Notes under the pieces: model-generated
Databases searched by the model: none
Told to the model about the DNA's origin: nothing
What the model saw: the letters and a program-made list of their open reading frames with translations, nothing else
Program-made: the position numbers and the translations under genes
NCBI GenBank assembly: GCA_905236715.1
Contig: CAJOMQ010000003.1
Coordinates: 1-58,602, forward strand
DNA: 58,602 nt
Direction of reading: 5' to 3'
From: an uncultured Bacilli bacterium
GTDB lineage: Bacteria > Bacillota_I > Bacilli_A > RFN20 > CAG-826
Shown here: positions 56,708-58,602 of the stretch, in pieces
How positions within the stretch are numbered: the first letter of the stretch is position 1
Layout of the letters: each line of letters begins with the position of its first letter

Positions 56708-58460
56708 GAAAGTGAAACAATGCATCGCTAATCTAAAACACTTACCTGGTGTTTATTTGATGCACGATATAGATGACCGCATCATCTATGTGGGCAAGGC
56801 CAAAGACTTATATAAAAGAGTCTCTCAATATTTCTTACGCCCCCAATCAGGTAAAGTTTTTAAAATGGTCACGGAAGTGGACTATTTTGAAACCATCATC
56901 ACCGCCAATGAAAAAGAAGCGCTTGTTTTAGAGATGAATCTCATCCAGAAATATTACCCCAAATTTAATATCTTATTAAAAGACGGGAGTCATTATCCTT
57001 ATATCGCCTTAAAAAAGAAAGGCGATCCCGTCTTATGTATCAAAAGAAATAGCAAAGATAAAAATTATGATTATTTTGGCCCCTATCCGAATTCCGGTGC
57101 CGCTTATCAAATGATTGATTTATTAAATAAGATATTCCCCATTCGTAAATGTCAAACATTAGCGAAAGAGACGTGTCTATATTATCAAATGGGGCAGTGT
57201 CTCGCCCCCTGTGTTAATAAGATTGATGAAGAAGTCTTCACTAATCTTCGCGAAGAAATCAAATCATTTATGCGTGGCAATAATGATAAGCAAAGAATCG
57301 AAATTAAAAACAAAATGCTAGAGGCTAGTGATAATCTCCAATTTGAATTAGCCGCGGAATATAAAAAGGTGTTAGACGCTATTGAACACATCAACACGCA
57401 ACAAAATGTCGAATTTAAAGACCGAAAAGACCGCGATATCTTCGCTTTTAGTGTCCGCCAGGGTTATTTATCGCTCGCCGTGTTAAACTTCCGTAGAGGG
57501 CTTCTTTTGGGCCGCCAAGTATTTACCGTCGAAGAATTTGATGATAATGAAGAACAAGTCGCTGATTTGATCTTACAATTTTATGAAAAATATCCGCTTC
57601 CCGATGAAGTGGTGGTCAATAATCAAAATATCGCTTCTTTCCTTGATGGTCTAATTGATGCGGATATAATGACCGCCTCTAAAGGAAGATTACAAGAATT
57701 AGTCATTAACGCCAAAGAAAACGCGGATAATGCTTTAGATCAATATTTCTTATCCGCGAGATTAGATGATAACAAATTAGAAATGTTAGAAGAGATTGGT
57801 CGTACCTTAAATATCCCCACACCCCTTCATATCGAATTATTTGATAATTCCCATATTCAAGGTTCTTCTCCAGTCGGGGCGATGGTAGCGTTTATAAACG
57901 GTGAACCCGCGAAGAAATTATATCGTAAATTTCTCATTGAACATGAAGAAGCAAGAGACGATATTCTTTCTATGAAAGAGATTATGTATCGTCATTATTC
58001 ACGTTTAGTAAATGAAGAAAAACCATTACCAGATTTAATCCTCGTCGATGGTGGACTTAATCAAGTCAAAGCCGCGGTTCTTGCCTGTATGGAAGCCGGT
58101 GCCGCATCTATCCCTATTTTTGGTTTATATAAAAATGACAAACACCAAACTTCCGGTGTTATTGGTCCCGATGGCACAACCTATGACTTTGATAATAAGG
58201 CTATTTTCTTCATGTTGACACGTATGCAAGATGAAGTGCACCGCTTTGCGATTTCCTTCCACAAAGACAAAAGAAGCAAAGCCATGAAATCTTCATTACT
58301 TGATGATGTTCCTGGTCTTGGTGATAAAAGAAAAGAAATCATCTATCGTAGTTATCCCGATATTGCTTTATTAAAATCGGCATCATTAGAAGAATTACAA
58401 CAAATTCTCCCCTCAGATGTCGCTATCGCGCTTTATGAAAAAATAAAGAATACACATTAA
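56700..58460 (+). CDS. uvrC: Excinuclease ABC subunit C
   Basis: The 586-aa nuclease makes the two incisions in nucleotide-excision repair. It has a GIY-YIG domain (about 13-90, GVYLMHDIDDRIIYVGKAKDL), the Cys cluster CLYYQMGQCLAPC, a UVR motif (about 205-235), the RNase H-like C-terminal nuclease (FDNSHIQGSSPVGAMV) and helix-hairpin-helix repeats at the end. It starts inside the end of mutS2, indicating coupling. Length is typical. Confidence 0.97.
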   Translation: MNEKVKQCIANLKHLPGVYLMHDIDDRIIYVGKAKDLYKRVSQYFLRPQSGKVFKMVTEVDYFETIITANEKEALVLEMNLIQKYYPKFNILLKDGSHYPYIALKKKGDPVLCIKRNSKDKNYDYFGPYPNSGAAYQMIDLLNKIFPIRKCQTLAKETCLYYQMGQCLAPCVNKIDEEVFTNLREEIKSFMRGNNDKQRIEIKNKMLEASDNLQFELAAEYKKVLDAIEHINTQQNVEFKDRKDRDIFAFSVRQGYLSLAVLNFRRGLLLGRQVFTVEEFDDNEEQVADLILQFYEKYPLPDEVVVNNQNIASFLDGLIDADIMTASKGRLQELVINAKENADNALDQYFLSARLDDNKLEMLEEIGRTLNIPTPLHIELFDNSHIQGSSPVGAMVAFINGEPAKKLYRKFLIEHEEARDDILSMKEIMYRHYSRLVNEEKPLPDLILVDGGLNQVKAAVLACMEAGAASIPIFGLYKNDKHQTSGVIGPDGTTYDFDNKAIFFMLTRMQDEVHRFAISFHKDKRSKAMKSSLLDDVPGLGDKRKEIIYRSYPDIALLKSASLEELQQILPSDVAIALYEKIKNTH

Positions 58461-58480
58461 CAAAAGAAATGCATTAATTC

Positions 58481-58510
58481 TTGAAAAAGAATGATAAATT
58501 AGTCTAATAT
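58481..58510 (+). promoter_or_regulatory. Promoter of tRNA-Arg
   Basis: TTGAAA (58481-58486), 18-bp spacer, TAATAT (58505-58510); start near 58517. Confidence 0.55.
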
Positions 58511-58524
58511 TAAACACGCAACAT

Positions 58525-58601
58525 GCCCTCGTAGCTCAGTTGGATAGAGCAACAGCCTTCTAAGCCGTAGGTCAGGCGTTCGAGTCGCCTCGAGGGTGCC
58601 A
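58525..58601 (+). tRNA. tRNA-Arg (UCU anticodon), CCA encoded
   Basis: This 77-nt cloverleaf has acceptor GCCCTCG/CGAGGGT, D arm GCTC/GAGC, anticodon loop CTTCTAA (anticodon TCT, reads AGA), T arm AGGCG/CGCCT with TTCGAGT, discriminator G and CCA in the DNA. Two departures from pairing are present: G1-U72 at the acceptor end and A29-C41 inside the anticodon stem (ACAGC with GCCGT). Confidence 0.93.
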
Positions 58602-58602
58602 T

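Noticed and set aside
1-58602. CRISPR arrays, prophage genes, rRNA operons.
   Set aside because: No regularly spaced repeats with unique spacers, no phage structural or integrase genes and no rRNA sequence were seen.

Overview
This is low-GC bacterial chromosomal DNA read with the standard code: TGA is used as a stop and Trp is TGG. Shine-Dalgarno sites and sigma-A-like promoters are of Firmicutes type. The division cluster runs mraZ-rsmH-two small membrane proteins-ftsA-ftsZ, with no mraY, murD, ftsW, murG or ftsI between rsmH and ftsA. Two large surface proteins end in a transmembrane helix plus lysines and lack an LPXTG sorting motif. Together with the heavy starch-degrading load, this suggests an uncultured, probably wall-less gut member of the Bacilli/Mollicutes branch (RF39- or Acholeplasma-like). 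That placement is inference; no rRNA is present.

Layout. Positions 1-2880 hold copies of a compact repeated element, described below, flanking a sodium:neurotransmitter-symporter-family transporter. Positions 2880-34760 are a starch/maltodextrin region. It encodes TM-anchored and lipoprotein starch-binding proteins, two pullulanases, an alpha-amylase, a maltodextrin ABC importer (binding protein, two permeases and a MalK-like ATPase with an unusually long C-terminus), and the intracellular enzymes MalQ, GlgB and GlgP, plus an aldose 1-epimerase. Mixed in are a HAD phosphatase, an HD-domain/STAS regulatory pair and several unknown membrane proteins. Surface enzymes would bind and debranch starch, the importer would bring in maltodextrins, and MalQ/GlgP would convert them to glucose and glucose-1-phosphate. 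Positions 34764-37123 hold housekeeping genes (dUTPase, DUF523, YgjP-like metalloprotease, SpoU methyltransferase). Two tandem copies of the repeated element follow (37140-37720). Positions 37866-58460 hold pheST, a DUF177 gene, the division cluster, a BIG2/endonuclease I lipoprotein, ileS-lspA-rluD, rnhC, mutS2-uvrC and finally tRNA-Arg(UCU).

The most interesting feature is the repeated element, with four intact and two relic copies. On the minus strand each intact copy has a promoter (TTGGCA-16-TATAAT/TTTAAT), a 5' leader of about 80 nt with a strong SD, and a 19-22 codon ORF for a hydrophobic peptide (e.g. MQYLLVLAIILLIICLLVK). On the plus strand a second promoter (TTGCNA/TTGCTT-16-TATAAT) makes a predicted RNA of about 40-45 nt that ends in an intrinsic terminator just beyond the peptide stop codon. 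The leader can pair with the far 3' region over 15-16 bp, and several stems covary between copies. This is the architecture of a type I toxin-antitoxin family. I do not recognise the peptide as a member of a described family.
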